A stretch of 39,273 bases of DNA from Chitinophagales bacterium (GTDB lineage: Bacteria > Bacteroidota > Bacteroidia > Chitinophagales > Chitinophagaceae). Under the pieces are notes generated by a model. The model did not search any database. It had not been told where the DNA came from and saw only the letters and a list, made by a program, of their open reading frames with translations. Position numbers and translations under genes: made by a program. The DNA lies in contig JAATGW010000090.1 in the NCBI GenBank assembly GCA_015654495.1, forward strand, positions 1 to 39,273, in the 5' to 3' direction. This document shows positions 9,867 through 20,219 of the stretch, piece by piece (position 1 is the first letter of the stretch; every line of letters starts with the position of its first letter).

Positions 9867-11852
9867 TCATTCCTCTTCTTCATTGCTGATCCTGTGTAAC
9901 CTGAGATTGGTAACCGGCGCTACGATCAGCGGGAATTTTTCAACTTTAACATTACTCGGATCAAGCCCGAAGCCGCGTTCTTCCGACAGTGCTACTTCTT
10001 TAAGCCAGAAATATAATTTCATTACTACACGCTCCCAGAAAGGAAGTTCATTATCCTGGCTGAGGAATTTTTCAAGTACCACAAATTCGAAATCGCCTAC
10101 GATATTATTTCGCTGAAGACTTTCATACCTGCTTACGATGTTTACTTCCTTATTGTTCACCATGTCCTCAACAACCTTGCGGAACATAAGGTTGATTCTC
10201 GGTTCAATCCTGAATCCCAGTCTGAATTCAACCCTTATCACTTCATTCGGAATTATGGTCTGAACCTCATATTCGCAGGTATACGGATCATCCAGGGTAT
10301 CCACGTGTACAAACCAGTAAATATCTGCACGTTTGGGTTTTTTATTCAGAATGGAATGAATGATCTTATGCTCAATTTCTTTTGGGTTATTGGCGCTGGT
10401 AAGGTAAATAAGGTGGGTTGAATATTTGTTTATCGTTGCATCATTACTGAGCTCCTGCAATAGAGGCAGGTAATGATCAAGCCTTACAAATTCAACATAC
10501 CTGTTTTTAATTTTACGTGACCTGTACCAGATATACATTACCAGGAACATCACCATCCCAACCATCAGGGTAATATAACCGCCATGTGTGAATTTCTGCA
10601 ATAGCGCGACCAGAAAAAGAATTTCTATGGTGAGGTATCCAATAAGAAAAATATAGATCATTACCGGTCGCACCCTGTGGAGGACGAGGAAATTCGCAAA
10701 CAGGATTGTAGTGGCAAGCATCGTCATGATGATCGCCAATCCGTACGCAGCCTCCATCCGCGACGATTCCCTGAAGTAAAGCACTACCCCGACACAGCCA
10801 ACAAAAATCATATTGTTAAGGGAGGGTATAAACAATTGTCCCTTGGCTTCGGAAGGATAGTTGATCTTCAGCCTTGGCCAGAGATTGAGTCGGATTGCCT
10901 CACTGATAAGCGTAAACGAACCACTGATCATTGCCTGACTTGCGATGATTGCCGCTGTTGTTGCAATGATCACACCTATCAGAACAAACCAGTCAGGCAT
11001 CATATCATAAAATGCATTGATGTTAAGTTGTTCTTTCACTTCTTTGGTGATCTGAAGTCCTTTGCGCATAGCAAGCAGGTTTGCACCCTGACCCAGGTAG
11101 TTGAAAAGAAGACAGGATTTTACGAAAATCCAGGATACACGGATATTGCCGCGTCCGCAATGGCCAAGGTCACTATACAATGCTTCCGCGCCTGTGGTAC
11201 AGAGAAACACTGCTCCGAGAAGCCAGATTGCATGCGGATGCCGGGCTATAAAATGGAAGGCATAATAGGGGTTAAAGGATTTAAAAATAGCAGGATAATC
11301 AGCCAGGTGAATGATTCCCAGAATGGCAATTGTGGTAAACCATATAAACATCAGTGGCCCGAAAAGTTTACCGATAGATGCAGTACCGAATTGCTGCAGA
11401 AAGAAAAAAAGCACCATGATACCCAGAACAATGTATACAATGGTGTCTTTTGAGATATTGTGAAGAGAGGGAATATTCTTGAGGCCTTCAATGGCGGATG
11501 TAATTGAAATCGGCGGAGTGATGATCCCATCAGCAAGCAATGCTGCTCCACCAATCATGGCAGGAATCACCAGCCACTTTCGACGCCTCCTTACGAGGGC
11601 ATACAATGCAAAAATGCCGCCTTCCCCCCGGTTATCAGCCCGCAGGATCAGTACTACATATTTTATGGTGGTTTGAAGGGTAATCGTCCAGATTATACAG
11701 GACAGACTTCCGATGATCAGATCTTCTGTAATAAACCGGTCAGTGATAATCGCATTAAATACATATAAGGGGGAGGTTCCTATATCTCCGTAAATGATCC
11801 CTAAGGCGATCAGGAGCCCGGCCCCTGTTACCTTATTCAGATTTGTGCCCAC
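9867..11852 (-). CDS. kup: KUP-family potassium uptake protein
   Basis: GIIYGDIGTSPLYVFNAI, RADNRGEGGIFALYALVRRR, GAVFLCTTGAEALYSDLGHCGRGNIRVSW signatures. Confidence 0.96.
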   Translation of the reverse strand: MGTNLNKVTGAGLLIALGIIYGDIGTSPLYVFNAIITDRFITEDLIIGSLSCIIWTITLQTTIKYVVLILRADNRGEGGIFALYALVRRRRKWLVIPAMIGGAALLADGIITPPISITSAIEGLKNIPSLHNISKDTIVYIVLGIMVLFFFLQQFGTASIGKLFGPLMFIWFTTIAILGIIHLADYPAIFKSFNPYYAFHFIARHPHAIWLLGAVFLCTTGAEALYSDLGHCGRGNIRVSWIFVKSCLLFNYLGQGANLLAMRKGLQITKEVKEQLNINAFYDMMPDWFVLIGVIIATTAAIIASQAMISGSFTLISEAIRLNLWPRLKINYPSEAKGQLFIPSLNNMIFVGCVGVVLYFRESSRMEAAYGLAIIMTMLATTILFANFLVLHRVRPVMIYIFLIGYLTIEILFLVALLQKFTHGGYITLMVGMVMFLVMYIWYRSRKIKNRYVEFVRLDHYLPLLQELSNDATINKYSTHLIYLTSANNPKEIEHKIIHSILNKKPKRADIYWFVHVDTLDDPYTCEYEVQTIIPNEVIRVEFRLGFRIEPRINLMFRKVVEDMVNNKEVNIVSRYESLQRNNIVGDFEFVVLEKFLSQDNELPFWERVVMKLYFWLKEVALSEERGFGLDPSNVKVEKFPLIVAPVTNLRLHRISNEEEE

Positions 11853-11895
11853 TTGTTACAGGTGATTAATCGTTTTTGGGTAAGTTAGATTGGAA

Positions 11896-11903
11896 CAAAG
11901 GTA
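11896..11903 (-). promoter_or_regulatory. Candidate Bacteroidetes -7 element (TACCTTTG) upstream of kup
   Basis: Plus strand CAAAGGTA gives TACCTTTG on the minus strand, about 45 nt before the kup start; no convincing -33 TTTG. Confidence 0.4.
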
Positions 11904-12042
11904 TAGGTAAAATGAATTTATCATCAGTTCCCGGATTATAATATACTCAGAACGTTAAAAATACCCGCTAACCGGGCGGGTGCTAACGAATAAATGCCTT
12001 ATTTGCTGCACAACACGTATTTTTATTTTTTGAAAAACCGAC

Positions 12043-13572
12043 GTGATGAAGACATTATTTCTTGCCTTGTTCGCCATATTTTCAATTAACATTCTTCAGG
12101 CTCAACGTATTCATTATTCTGACGTTGAGAAGGACGATTATCGCCAGATGAATTTTGAGATTATCGGAAAAGTCGGCGGCAATATCAACATCTATAAGAA
12201 TTACCGCACGCGGAACGATATTGCTGTTTATTTTAATGATATGAAGCTAAAGTCCAAAACGCGTTTGGATTTCATGCCTGAGCATGTTTTGAATGTTGAT
12301 TTTATTGCCTATCCGGATTTTTATTATATGGTCTACCAGTACCAGAAGCGGAGTGTTATGTATTGCGCTATGGTTAAGATGAATGGTGAAGGAAAGATGG
12401 TTACCGATCCTGTGGTATTAGATACTTCACAGTTGCCTCTTACAAATGAAAATAAAGTTTATTCCCTGCTCAACAGCGACGACAAACAGAAAATCCTGAT
12501 TTTTAAAATCAACAAAAAGAACGAAAAAGTTTTTGTGATCACCACACTGCTTTATAACAGCGGTATGGAACTGCAGCGTCGCAGTGAATTGCAAATGACC
12601 GGATCTGCCCGCGAGGACCTTTTCACTGATTTTTTACTTGATAACGATGGCGACCTGATCTTCGGCAGGTGCGGCCGAACCGGTAACCGCGATTATATTA
12701 ATCATTTTGACCTGGTTATTAAAAAAGCCGGTGAAGACAGTTTGCAGTTGAATAATTTTCCACTCACTGACAAAACCCTAGATGAAATTAAAATCAAACC
12801 TGATAATACCAATAAGCATATTATCTTCTCCTCATTTTTTTACCGTCAGAAAAAGGGGAATATCGATGGATTATTCAGTGTGGTATGGGACAAAAATAAC
12901 CGGTCTGTTATTTCAGAAACAACATTTCCTTTCCATGATACGCTGCGCCTGGATGCACGTTCAGACAACAGTTCTCTGAAAGTTGCGTTTAATGACTACT
13001 TTATCAAACACATCATTCCCACAAGGGATGGTGGTTATGCAGTGTTAGCCGAACTCTATTATTCCACATCACGTTCGTCGGGATGGAACAGATACGACTA
13101 CCTGTACGGAAATTACAGTTATATGCCTTTTGACTATTATTATTCACCATATAACAGCATGAGCTATAACAGGTATAATGATCCATGGAACAGATATGGG
13201 CCCGGAATGGCAACAAGGCATTATGCGGAGAATATCATGATTTTTTATTTTAATAAGGATGGCAATCTTAACTGGAGCAATACAATAAGGAAATCGCAGT
13301 TTGATGATAATACAGACATGTATATTTCCTATCAGATCTTTAATACGGGAAATGAAGTGCGGTTCCTTTACAATACACTTGAGCGTAGAGAAAGAATGCT
13401 GACGAGCGTGACAGCAAATGCCGGTGGTCAGATAAACAGGGACCCGACATTGAGAAACCTGGATAAAGGCTATGAGTTTATGCCGCGGTTTGGCAAGCAG
13501 GTAGGTCTTAAAGAAATTGTTCTGCCTTGTATGTATAAGAATTATATCTGTTTCGCAAAACTGGATTTCTAA
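12043..13572 (+). CDS. Secreted hypothetical protein with a Tyr/Asn-rich segment
   Basis: Signal peptide KTLFLALFAIFSINILQAQ; intact 509-aa ORF; no family recognised. Confidence 0.8.
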   Translation: MMKTLFLALFAIFSINILQAQRIHYSDVEKDDYRQMNFEIIGKVGGNINIYKNYRTRNDIAVYFNDMKLKSKTRLDFMPEHVLNVDFIAYPDFYYMVYQYQKRSVMYCAMVKMNGEGKMVTDPVVLDTSQLPLTNENKVYSLLNSDDKQKILIFKINKKNEKVFVITTLLYNSGMELQRRSELQMTGSAREDLFTDFLLDNDGDLIFGRCGRTGNRDYINHFDLVIKKAGEDSLQLNNFPLTDKTLDEIKIKPDNTNKHIIFSSFFYRQKKGNIDGLFSVVWDKNNRSVISETTFPFHDTLRLDARSDNSSLKVAFNDYFIKHIIPTRDGGYAVLAELYYSTSRSSGWNRYDYLYGNYSYMPFDYYYSPYNSMSYNRYNDPWNRYGPGMATRHYAENIMIFYFNKDGNLNWSNTIRKSQFDDNTDMYISYQIFNTGNEVRFLYNTLERRERMLTSVTANAGGQINRDPTLRNLDKGYEFMPRFGKQVGLKEIVLPCMYKNYICFAKLDF

Positions 13573-13584
13573 AACTAACTGTTA

Positions 13585-14574
13585 GTGGTCGGAGTTTTTA
13601 AAGACTATAATCCTTTCGGGATAATATTTCTTTTCTTTTACGGACTTATCCTGAAATATGCGTCGTTCCTGCATCCGCACATTCCTGTGGCCCAGCCCTC
13701 GGATGGATTTCTCTATCATTCTCTGCTCAATAATCTTTCGGGAGTTGGTAAGTCCTCACCCATCATCTACTCTTTATTTGCATACATCCTTGTTTTTATA
13801 CAGGCAATTATGCTTAATACGATGGTGAATAACCGAAGACTGTTACCAAAACCCAGTTTCCTGGCAGCCATGTCCTACCTGTTAATCACTTCATTTTTTC
13901 CCGAATGGTGTCAGCTGTCGTCAACCTTAATAGTTAATTCCTTTCTTGTCTGGGTTTTTGCACGGATGAGCGGGTTATACAACCATCCCAAAGCAAAACT
14001 TTTGCTGCTCAATGTTGGTTTTGTGTTGGGGATCTGCTCATTTTTCTACTTCCCCTCGCTTGCATTTCTTTTATTGATATTTTTCGGATTACTGGTGATG
14101 CGCCCGTTTCGCCTTGCAGAATGGCTGACCGGTTTACTGGGAATAATGATTCCATATTATTTCCTTTTTGCCTGGCTCTACCTGAAGAATGACTGGGATC
14201 TTTCAAAATTTCTGCCATCTGTAACCTTGTCCTATCCTGCATTTCAGCAAACTGTCTGGGCCTGGGCAGGACTGCTGCTGTTGGTTGTTCCCTTTATGAT
14301 CAGTGGATTTTTCATACAGGGGAATATTCTTCGCATGCTCATTCAGGTTAGAAAATGCTGGGGTCTTTTGCTGCTTTACCTGCTGGTATCATTGCTTGTA
14401 CCCTTTATTAATTCGAGCTCCACTTTTGAGTACTGGATTTTGTCTGCACTTCCTTTTGCCGTATTTCATGCCGGCGCTTTCTATTTTTCAAAGCGACGAT
14501 ATTTTCCCCTGATCCTGCATTGGATAATGGTCATTTTTGTTTTGGCACTCAATTATGCCCTACTTAGTTTATAG
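13585..14574 (+). CDS. Multi-pass membrane protein, DUF6427-like
   Basis: GTG start, FKDYNPFGIIFLFFYGLILK start region and about 10 hydrophobic segments, typical of this Bacteroidetes family. Confidence 0.7.
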   Translation: MVGVFKDYNPFGIIFLFFYGLILKYASFLHPHIPVAQPSDGFLYHSLLNNLSGVGKSSPIIYSLFAYILVFIQAIMLNTMVNNRRLLPKPSFLAAMSYLLITSFFPEWCQLSSTLIVNSFLVWVFARMSGLYNHPKAKLLLLNVGFVLGICSFFYFPSLAFLLLIFFGLLVMRPFRLAEWLTGLLGIMIPYYFLFAWLYLKNDWDLSKFLPSVTLSYPAFQQTVWAWAGLLLLVVPFMISGFFIQGNILRMLIQVRKCWGLLLLYLLVSLLVPFINSSSTFEYWILSALPFAVFHAGAFYFSKRRYFPLILHWIMVIFVLALNYALLSL

Positions 14575-14591
14575 TTAATTAGTTAAACTGT

Positions 14592-14622
14592 TTTGAAATG
14601 AGGTTCCGGCGGGATATTTTTG
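14592..14622 (+). promoter_or_regulatory. Bacteroidetes-type promoter TTTG-N19-TATTTTTG
   Basis: TTTG at 14592-14595, 19-nt spacer, TATTTTTG at 14615-14622 (TAnnTTTG), upstream of the 14680 gene. Confidence 0.65.
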
Positions 14623-14679
14623 CAAAAAATCCGGTGTTCCTTACATGAAAAATTCCTCCCGGGCCGTTGTTAAAAAACA

Positions 14680-15804
14680 GTGAAACCAGTTCAGCCAGAA
14701 AATATTAATCCGTATTTTACGTCCCTTTCCGGCATGTTGCAATCCTGTTGGTATCTCATCCTTATCGTATTCCTGCTTCCTGAATCTGCTATCAGCCAGA
14801 TTATCAAGCCAAAGGCCGACTCTCTGAAACTAATGGAGGGAACCTATAAACCAACTGATGCCGACCCGAAATATGTTGGCAGGTTTTCAAGAGCCAACGA
14901 GGCGAGGGGATTTTTTCGCGCTCAGAACTCCCGGCTGGAATTTGGATCGCTGAGAGAGGTTTCACGGCTAAGTAATAAAGGTTATTTTAAAAACACTACT
15001 GATCAGCTCGGACTGGGGTTGACTTATAAAGTTATAAACCTGGATCTGAGTTTTTCATTACCGAGCAGGAGACAGCTGGATTCTACCTATCAGAACCTGA
15101 AACAGTTTCGGCTTGCATTCAGCTATACAGGAAGGAAATTTGGAGTCAGGTACTACCTGAACCAGGGCCGTGGGTTGGTGGTTGCTGATCCGCTTAAACG
15201 TTTCTATTCTAATCCTGATGTCAGTCTGTTCAAAACCGGTATACAGGGAATTTATATTTTCAATGAGGATCGTTATTCATTGCGTGCTTCTATTCTTCAG
15301 AATGAGATCCAACGAAAGCCTGCAGGATCATTCATGGCTAAGGCCGACTTGTTTTATTATAATCTGAAAGCGCCTACCGGATTGGTTTCAGCGGATAAAG
15401 ACCTTGAACCTATTTATGGAAATCAGGTAGGGATTAAGTACCTGCGGGGGCCTGGTTTGCTGCTGATGCCTGGATATGGGATGAACTTCGTTTTCTTTGA
15501 GGGGCAGTTGTATATAGCACCTGTATTATTTGCAGGAGCCGGACTGGCTTATAACTTCTATGCTGCAGAAAACGGATCTCATAATAAAACCAACCTCCTA
15601 TTGGGAGCAAGCGGCCAGGTGAATTTCGGCTATAATAATCCTCTTTTGTACCTGAATTTCGGGATCTCTCATGAAACGACTCATGTATCTGTAAATCCTT
15701 CATTTATCTCTGAAACTGATTTCAGATTCATATTGACTCTTGGCTTCCGGTTTGGAAACCTTGAAAAACTGATCCCGGAATCTTTTACCACAAATATTTT
15801 TTGA
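14680..15804 (+). CDS. DUF4421-like outer-membrane beta-barrel protein
   Basis: FTTDQLGLGLTYKVINLDLSFSLP-type barrel strands; YVGRFSRANEARGFFR; C-terminal FRFILTLGFRFG. Start may instead be the ATG at 14734 (MLQSCWYLILIVFLLPESAISQ signal peptide). Confidence 0.72.
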   Translation: MKPVQPENINPYFTSLSGMLQSCWYLILIVFLLPESAISQIIKPKADSLKLMEGTYKPTDADPKYVGRFSRANEARGFFRAQNSRLEFGSLREVSRLSNKGYFKNTTDQLGLGLTYKVINLDLSFSLPSRRQLDSTYQNLKQFRLAFSYTGRKFGVRYYLNQGRGLVVADPLKRFYSNPDVSLFKTGIQGIYIFNEDRYSLRASILQNEIQRKPAGSFMAKADLFYYNLKAPTGLVSADKDLEPIYGNQVGIKYLRGPGLLLMPGYGMNFVFFEGQLYIAPVLFAGAGLAYNFYAAENGSHNKTNLLLGASGQVNFGYNNPLLYLNFGISHETTHVSVNPSFISETDFRFILTLGFRFGNLEKLIPESFTTNIF

Positions 15805-15897
15805 TGGCTTAAAGAGCTAAAAAAATGCGGGTTCACTTAATCCGGCTCGGGCTTTTGAGCTAAAGAACTTAACTTTGATCTTTAAATTTCCTTATAC

Positions 15898-16575
15898 ATG
15901 AAATTCGGCGTAGTGGTTTTCCCGGGTTCCAATTGCGACCGGGATATGATCAATGCTTTACAGTTAGACCTTGGTCAGGAAGTGATCGCTTTATGGCACA
16001 AGGACAAAGATCTGAGCATGTTCGATACCGAAGATTGTCTCATATTACCTGGGGGGTTTTCCTACGGTGATTATCTTCGTTGCGGGGCTATTGCACGTTT
16101 CAGTCCAATGATGCAAAGCGTTGTCAGCTTCGCAAATGAAGGAGGAAAAGTGTTGGGAGTATGTAATGGATTTCAGATCCTGTGCGAGTCCGGTTTGTTA
16201 CCTGGAGTTTTGCTCCGCAATGCGAACATGCAGTTTGTTTGTAAAAATGTTTACCTGAAAGGTGAAGGGCAGGTTGTGCGCAAAATCCCGATCGCTCATG
16301 GCGAAGGAAGGTACTATGCAGATGAAAAAACACTTGATCAGCTGGAAAAAAATAATCAGGTCCTTTACTACTATTGCAACGAAAACGGCCTTATTACACA
16401 GGACTCAAATCCAAACGGATCCTTCAGAAATATCGCTGGCATCAGTAATGCAGCCGGCAATGTTTTTGGAATGATGCCACATCCGGAACGTGCCTGCAGT
16501 ATTTCCCTGGGCAATACAGATGGTAAGGGAATTTTCAAAAAGCTGTTTTTCAGCCAGATTCCGGAACTGGCCTGA
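15898..16575 (+). CDS. purQ: Phosphoribosylformylglycinamidine synthase subunit PurQ
   Basis: [64 protein letters not shown]. Confidence 0.97.
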   Translation: MKFGVVVFPGSNCDRDMINALQLDLGQEVIALWHKDKDLSMFDTEDCLILPGGFSYGDYLRCGAIARFSPMMQSVVSFANEGGKVLGVCNGFQILCESGLLPGVLLRNANMQFVCKNVYLKGEGQVVRKIPIAHGEGRYYADEKTLDQLEKNNQVLYYYCNENGLITQDSNPNGSFRNIAGISNAAGNVFGMMPHPERACSISLGNTDGKGIFKKLFFSQIPELA

Positions 16576-16620
16576 GATTGCCCGAGAGGCTGAAACTTTA
16601 AGCATTTTTTACAATTTGAT

Positions 16621-17118
16621 TTGCCAATTTTGAGCCTCATAAATTTAAACAGCGTGATTAAAAGAATAATCCCCATTTTATTGATAATCGTTTCTGCATT
16701 CGGTGTGAATGCTCAGACCGGATCTGCAAAACAGGTGAAATGGACTTTCACTTCAAAAAAGGTTGCTGATAACACTTACGAAGTAAAAATGACTGCCGAT
16801 ATAGGAGGCAAATATCATATGTATGCCCAGAATGCTGGTGCGGAAGGTCCGGTGCCTACCACTTTTAATTTTACTGCAAATCCTTTGGTTATTTTAAACG
16901 GTCAGGTGAAAGAATCCGGAAAGCTCATCAAAAAGTATGAAAGCGCCTGGCCCGGTACAGTCCACTATTACGAGAAAACAGTAGAGTTTATTCAGGTAGT
17001 AAAACTTAAGGCAAAAGCTCAAACCACCCTGAATGGTAAAGTAGAATTCGTAGTTTGCGACGACTCCCAATGTTTGCCACCTTCAGAAGTTGAATTTAAA
17101 ATTGCAGTTGGCGGCTGA
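16621..17118 (+). CDS. Secreted stand-alone DsbD N-terminal-domain-like protein
   Basis: Signal peptide, VKWTFTSKKVADNTYEVKMTADIGGKYHMYAQNAGAEGPVPTTF, and FVVCDDSQCLPPSEVEFKI with a CxxxxC-LPP motif. Start may be the GTG at 16654 (MIKRIIPILLIIVSAFGVNAQ). Confidence 0.8.
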   Translation: MPILSLINLNSVIKRIIPILLIIVSAFGVNAQTGSAKQVKWTFTSKKVADNTYEVKMTADIGGKYHMYAQNAGAEGPVPTTFNFTANPLVILNGQVKESGKLIKKYESAWPGTVHYYEKTVEFIQVVKLKAKAQTTLNGKVEFVVCDDSQCLPPSEVEFKIAVGG

Positions 17119-17225
17119 TGCTGCAAGTAAATTATACAGACTATTAATCAGGTATCTGTATGCCTGTTTGATTAAAGGATTGGAATGCAGGATTCATTGA
17201 TTAAATACCCGAAGCCAGCACACTA

Positions 17226-19145
17226 ATGAGAAAGAACCTGCTCCTTCTATTTCTGATTCTTTTATCCGGAAAAATACTGATCGCACAGGAACCTGCTCCA
17301 TATAGCTGGGAGATTACCGGTATCAAAAAAGCGGATGGAGTATACACACTCAATTTTTCAACCAAAGGAAATAAGAAATGGGATCTGTATGCACCAGATG
17401 CAAAATTTGATGATATTCCTTCTTCTGTATTGTCTTTTCCGGACTCCTCTATTGTTATAGCAGCTGCATTAAAAGCCGACATTGAAGGCCGAACCATCAT
17501 CAGTCCGCTTTTTGCATCCGCAAAATATACCGTATTTCAGGGTCCGGTCAGTTTTTCCGCAGATATCAGAATACCCGGAAAAGTTCCTGCGGTACTTTTA
17601 GGCAGTTTGCAGTTTACTTATGGGCGTGGCGAATCCTTTTTTCCTTTGGAAACTTTGAATTTTGAAGTTGCACTTGAGGGCGGTGTTTCTGCTGATAATA
17701 AAATTCTGATATCCTCGATCGATATCAGCAAACCGCTGCAGCAATGCGGGCAGGCAGCTGCTGAAAATAAGAAAAGTCTTTTCACTGTTTTTCTGCTTGG
17801 ATTTTTAGGAGGTCTTGTTGCATTGCTTACGCCATGTGTATTCCCCATGATTCCTTTAACAGTTTCCTTCTTCACAAAAAAAGCCGGCGCATCTTCAAGT
17901 GGTAAAAGAAATGCAATTGTTTACGGGTTGTTTATTTTTCTGATCTATGTTGCCTTCAGTGTTCCTTTCCATATCATAGGTACTGTAAGCCCCACCATCT
18001 ATAACGACATAGCGACGAATATTTATCTGAATATTATTTTCTTTATCATATTCATTGTATTCGCCATCTCATTTTTTGGCTATTTTGAAATTACCCTTCC
18101 GGGTTCGATAGCAAACCGGGCCAATGCAAAACAGGGATCTGATATTGCAGGTATCTTTTTTATGGCGATCACACTCGTGATTGTTTCATTTTCCTGCACT
18201 GGTCCGATACTCGGCACCTTGCTGGTTGGTAGTGCAAGTGAAGGAGCCTGGCCCCTTACTGCCGGACTTGCGGGTTTCGGACTCGCACTGGGTCTGCCTT
18301 TCGGTCTTTTCGCCCTGTTTCCGCAATGGCTGCAGAATTTGCCTAAAAGCGGTGGCTGGCTTACTACTGTTAAAGTTGTGCTCGGGTTTATTGAACTCGC
18401 TCTTGCACTCAAGTTTCTCTCAAATGCCGACCTGGTTGCTCATTGGGGCATTCTGAAACGCGAATTGTTTTTTGGAATCTGGATAATCATATTTCTTGGG
18501 CTGTTTATTTATCTGATGGGTTGGATCCGGTTTCCGCATGATTATAAGGGACAGAAAATCGGAACCGGCAGAAAAGTATTTGCGGCTGCTGTTTTATTGT
18601 TTACTCTTTATATTTCGCCCGGCATTACAAATACCCGTTATGCAAATATTAGCCTGGTGAGCGGATTTCCGCCGCCGCTTTGTTATAGCTTATACAGGCA
18701 TCCGGTTAACTGCGAAGAACCATTAAAGGACTACAATGAGGCTTTACAGCTGGCCAAAGAAAAAAATAAACCGATACTTATCGACTTTACAGGTTGGGCC
18801 TGTGTGAATTGCAGAAAGATGGAAGAAAATGTGTGGCCTGATCAGGGGGTTAAAAAACTAATGGAGCAATATATACTGGTTTCATTATATGTTGATGATA
18901 AAAAGCAATTACCCGCTGTTGAACAGTTTATTTACAAAACAAAAGATGGTAATGAAAGAAGAATAAAAACGGTAGGTGACAAATGGAGTGTTTTCCAGAC
19001 AGAAAATTTCAATGCAACATCCCAGCCCTGGTATGTGCTTGTGAGTCCTTCAGAGCAATTACTGGCGCCTCCGGTCGGATATACACCGGATAAACAGGAG
19101 TTTTCTTCCTGGCTTCAATGCGGCCTCGATGCTTCAAAAAAATAG
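17226..19145 (+). CDS. DsbD-family thiol:disulfide interchange protein (N-domain, DsbD TM domain, C-terminal thioredoxin domain)
   Basis: VALLTPCVFPMIPLTVSFF and VSFSCTGPILGTLL (TM cysteines); C-term FTGWACVNCRKMEENVW. Confidence 0.93.
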   Translation: MRKNLLLLFLILLSGKILIAQEPAPYSWEITGIKKADGVYTLNFSTKGNKKWDLYAPDAKFDDIPSSVLSFPDSSIVIAAALKADIEGRTIISPLFASAKYTVFQGPVSFSADIRIPGKVPAVLLGSLQFTYGRGESFFPLETLNFEVALEGGVSADNKILISSIDISKPLQQCGQAAAENKKSLFTVFLLGFLGGLVALLTPCVFPMIPLTVSFFTKKAGASSSGKRNAIVYGLFIFLIYVAFSVPFHIIGTVSPTIYNDIATNIYLNIIFFIIFIVFAISFFGYFEITLPGSIANRANAKQGSDIAGIFFMAITLVIVSFSCTGPILGTLLVGSASEGAWPLTAGLAGFGLALGLPFGLFALFPQWLQNLPKSGGWLTTVKVVLGFIELALALKFLSNADLVAHWGILKRELFFGIWIIIFLGLFIYLMGWIRFPHDYKGQKIGTGRKVFAAAVLLFTLYISPGITNTRYANISLVSGFPPPLCYSLYRHPVNCEEPLKDYNEALQLAKEKNKPILIDFTGWACVNCRKMEENVWPDQGVKKLMEQYILVSLYVDDKKQLPAVEQFIYKTKDGNERRIKTVGDKWSVFQTENFNATSQPWYVLVSPSEQLLAPPVGYTPDKQEFSSWLQCGLDASKK

Positions 19146-19293
19146 CAGCTGCCTGTTGGAATATAAACAGGATAGTCTGTGTCTGATTGAAACTTCAGAT
19201 CAGTTCTTTGATTTTTACAGACACCACAAAAGATTGATTTAACAGATCTGTTGAGGTCTGCGAAACATAAAATGAATAACCTGGATAAAATCC

Positions 19294-19327
19294 ATAAGGA
19301 ACAGGTTTCGGTGAACCTGCTCCTTAT
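19294..19327. terminator. Candidate hairpin between convergent genes (weak terminator)
   Basis: ATAAGGAACAGGTT...AACCTGCTCCTTAT inverted repeat with one mismatch; no strong T tract. Confidence 0.4.
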
Positions 19328-19360
19328 AGAATTATCTTTCAAATGGTGGGTAATATCATT

Positions 19361-20005
19361 TTATAGTGCGATCTGTTTTTCCGTCATCATTTTACGGAGA
19401 TTGATCAGGCCATAACGCATCCGACCCAGTGCAGTATTGATACTGCAGTTTGTCATTGCTGCGATTTCTTTGAAACTCATTTCAGCATAGTGACGAAGGA
19501 TAATGACTTCGCGCTGATCTGCAGGTAATAAATCAAGCATCTGGCGAACACGGTCATGGCTCTGCCTTTGCATCATTTTACGGTCAACGCCGTCTTCAGT
19601 AAAGTTGAGCACTTCGAAAATGTCACGGTCTTCGCTGTTGCGAATGGTTGGAGTTCTTTTGACTTTTCTGAAATGATCAACGCATAGATTGTGTGCGATC
19701 CTCATTGCCCAGGGCAAAAATTTTCCTTCTTCTGTGTAACGACCGCTACGGACGGTATCGATTACGCGGATGAAAACATCCTGGAAAATATCTTCTGCAA
19801 GATATTTGTCCTTAACTAACAGAAAAATGGATGTGTAAATTTTTTCCTTGTGACGGATAATGAGCGCTTCAAGGGCTTCAGAGTCCCCATCCATAAATAA
19901 ATGAATGAGTTGCTGATCGGTGAGATTGGTTAGGGATCGCATAGCTTCTACGGTTTTTAATAATGGTTTGGGATATTTGGAAACACCCAATGTACCAGTT
20001 AACAA
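19361..20005 (-). CDS. ECF-type RNA polymerase sigma factor
   Basis: Sigma-70 region 2 YLAEDIFQDVFIRVI, region 4 LLPADQREVIILRHYAEMSFKEIAAMTNCSINTALGRMRYGLINLRK. Probable real start is the ATG ending at 19942 (MRSLTNLTDQQLIHLF). Confidence 0.93.
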   Translation of the reverse strand: MLTGTLGVSKYPKPLLKTVEAMRSLTNLTDQQLIHLFMDGDSEALEALIIRHKEKIYTSIFLLVKDKYLAEDIFQDVFIRVIDTVRSGRYTEEGKFLPWAMRIAHNLCVDHFRKVKRTPTIRNSEDRDIFEVLNFTEDGVDRKMMQRQSHDRVRQMLDLLPADQREVIILRHYAEMSFKEIAAMTNCSINTALGRMRYGLINLRKMMTEKQIAL

Positions 20006-20219
20006 GTAGAAGTCTATTTCTATAGGCAGGAATAGGTTTTCGTTTTGTTTTTCCGGGATATTGGGACAACTAAAATAGGACTTATTTATATATCTCCAAA
20101 TAATAGTTAAAAATATTTTTAACCATTTTCCCGAAAAAAATTATTGTGTAAATACAATATTAATTTAAAGATATAAGATGCTTTCATCAATCAAAAGCAT
20201 GAAGCATAAATTTAACAAT

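Noticed and set aside
10677-11453. 258-aa plus-strand ORF antisense to kup
   Set aside because: Lies fully inside a well-supported kup gene; the translation (MEDEEIRKQDCSGKHRHDDRQ...) has no recognisable domain and is rich in Cys/His typical of antisense frames.
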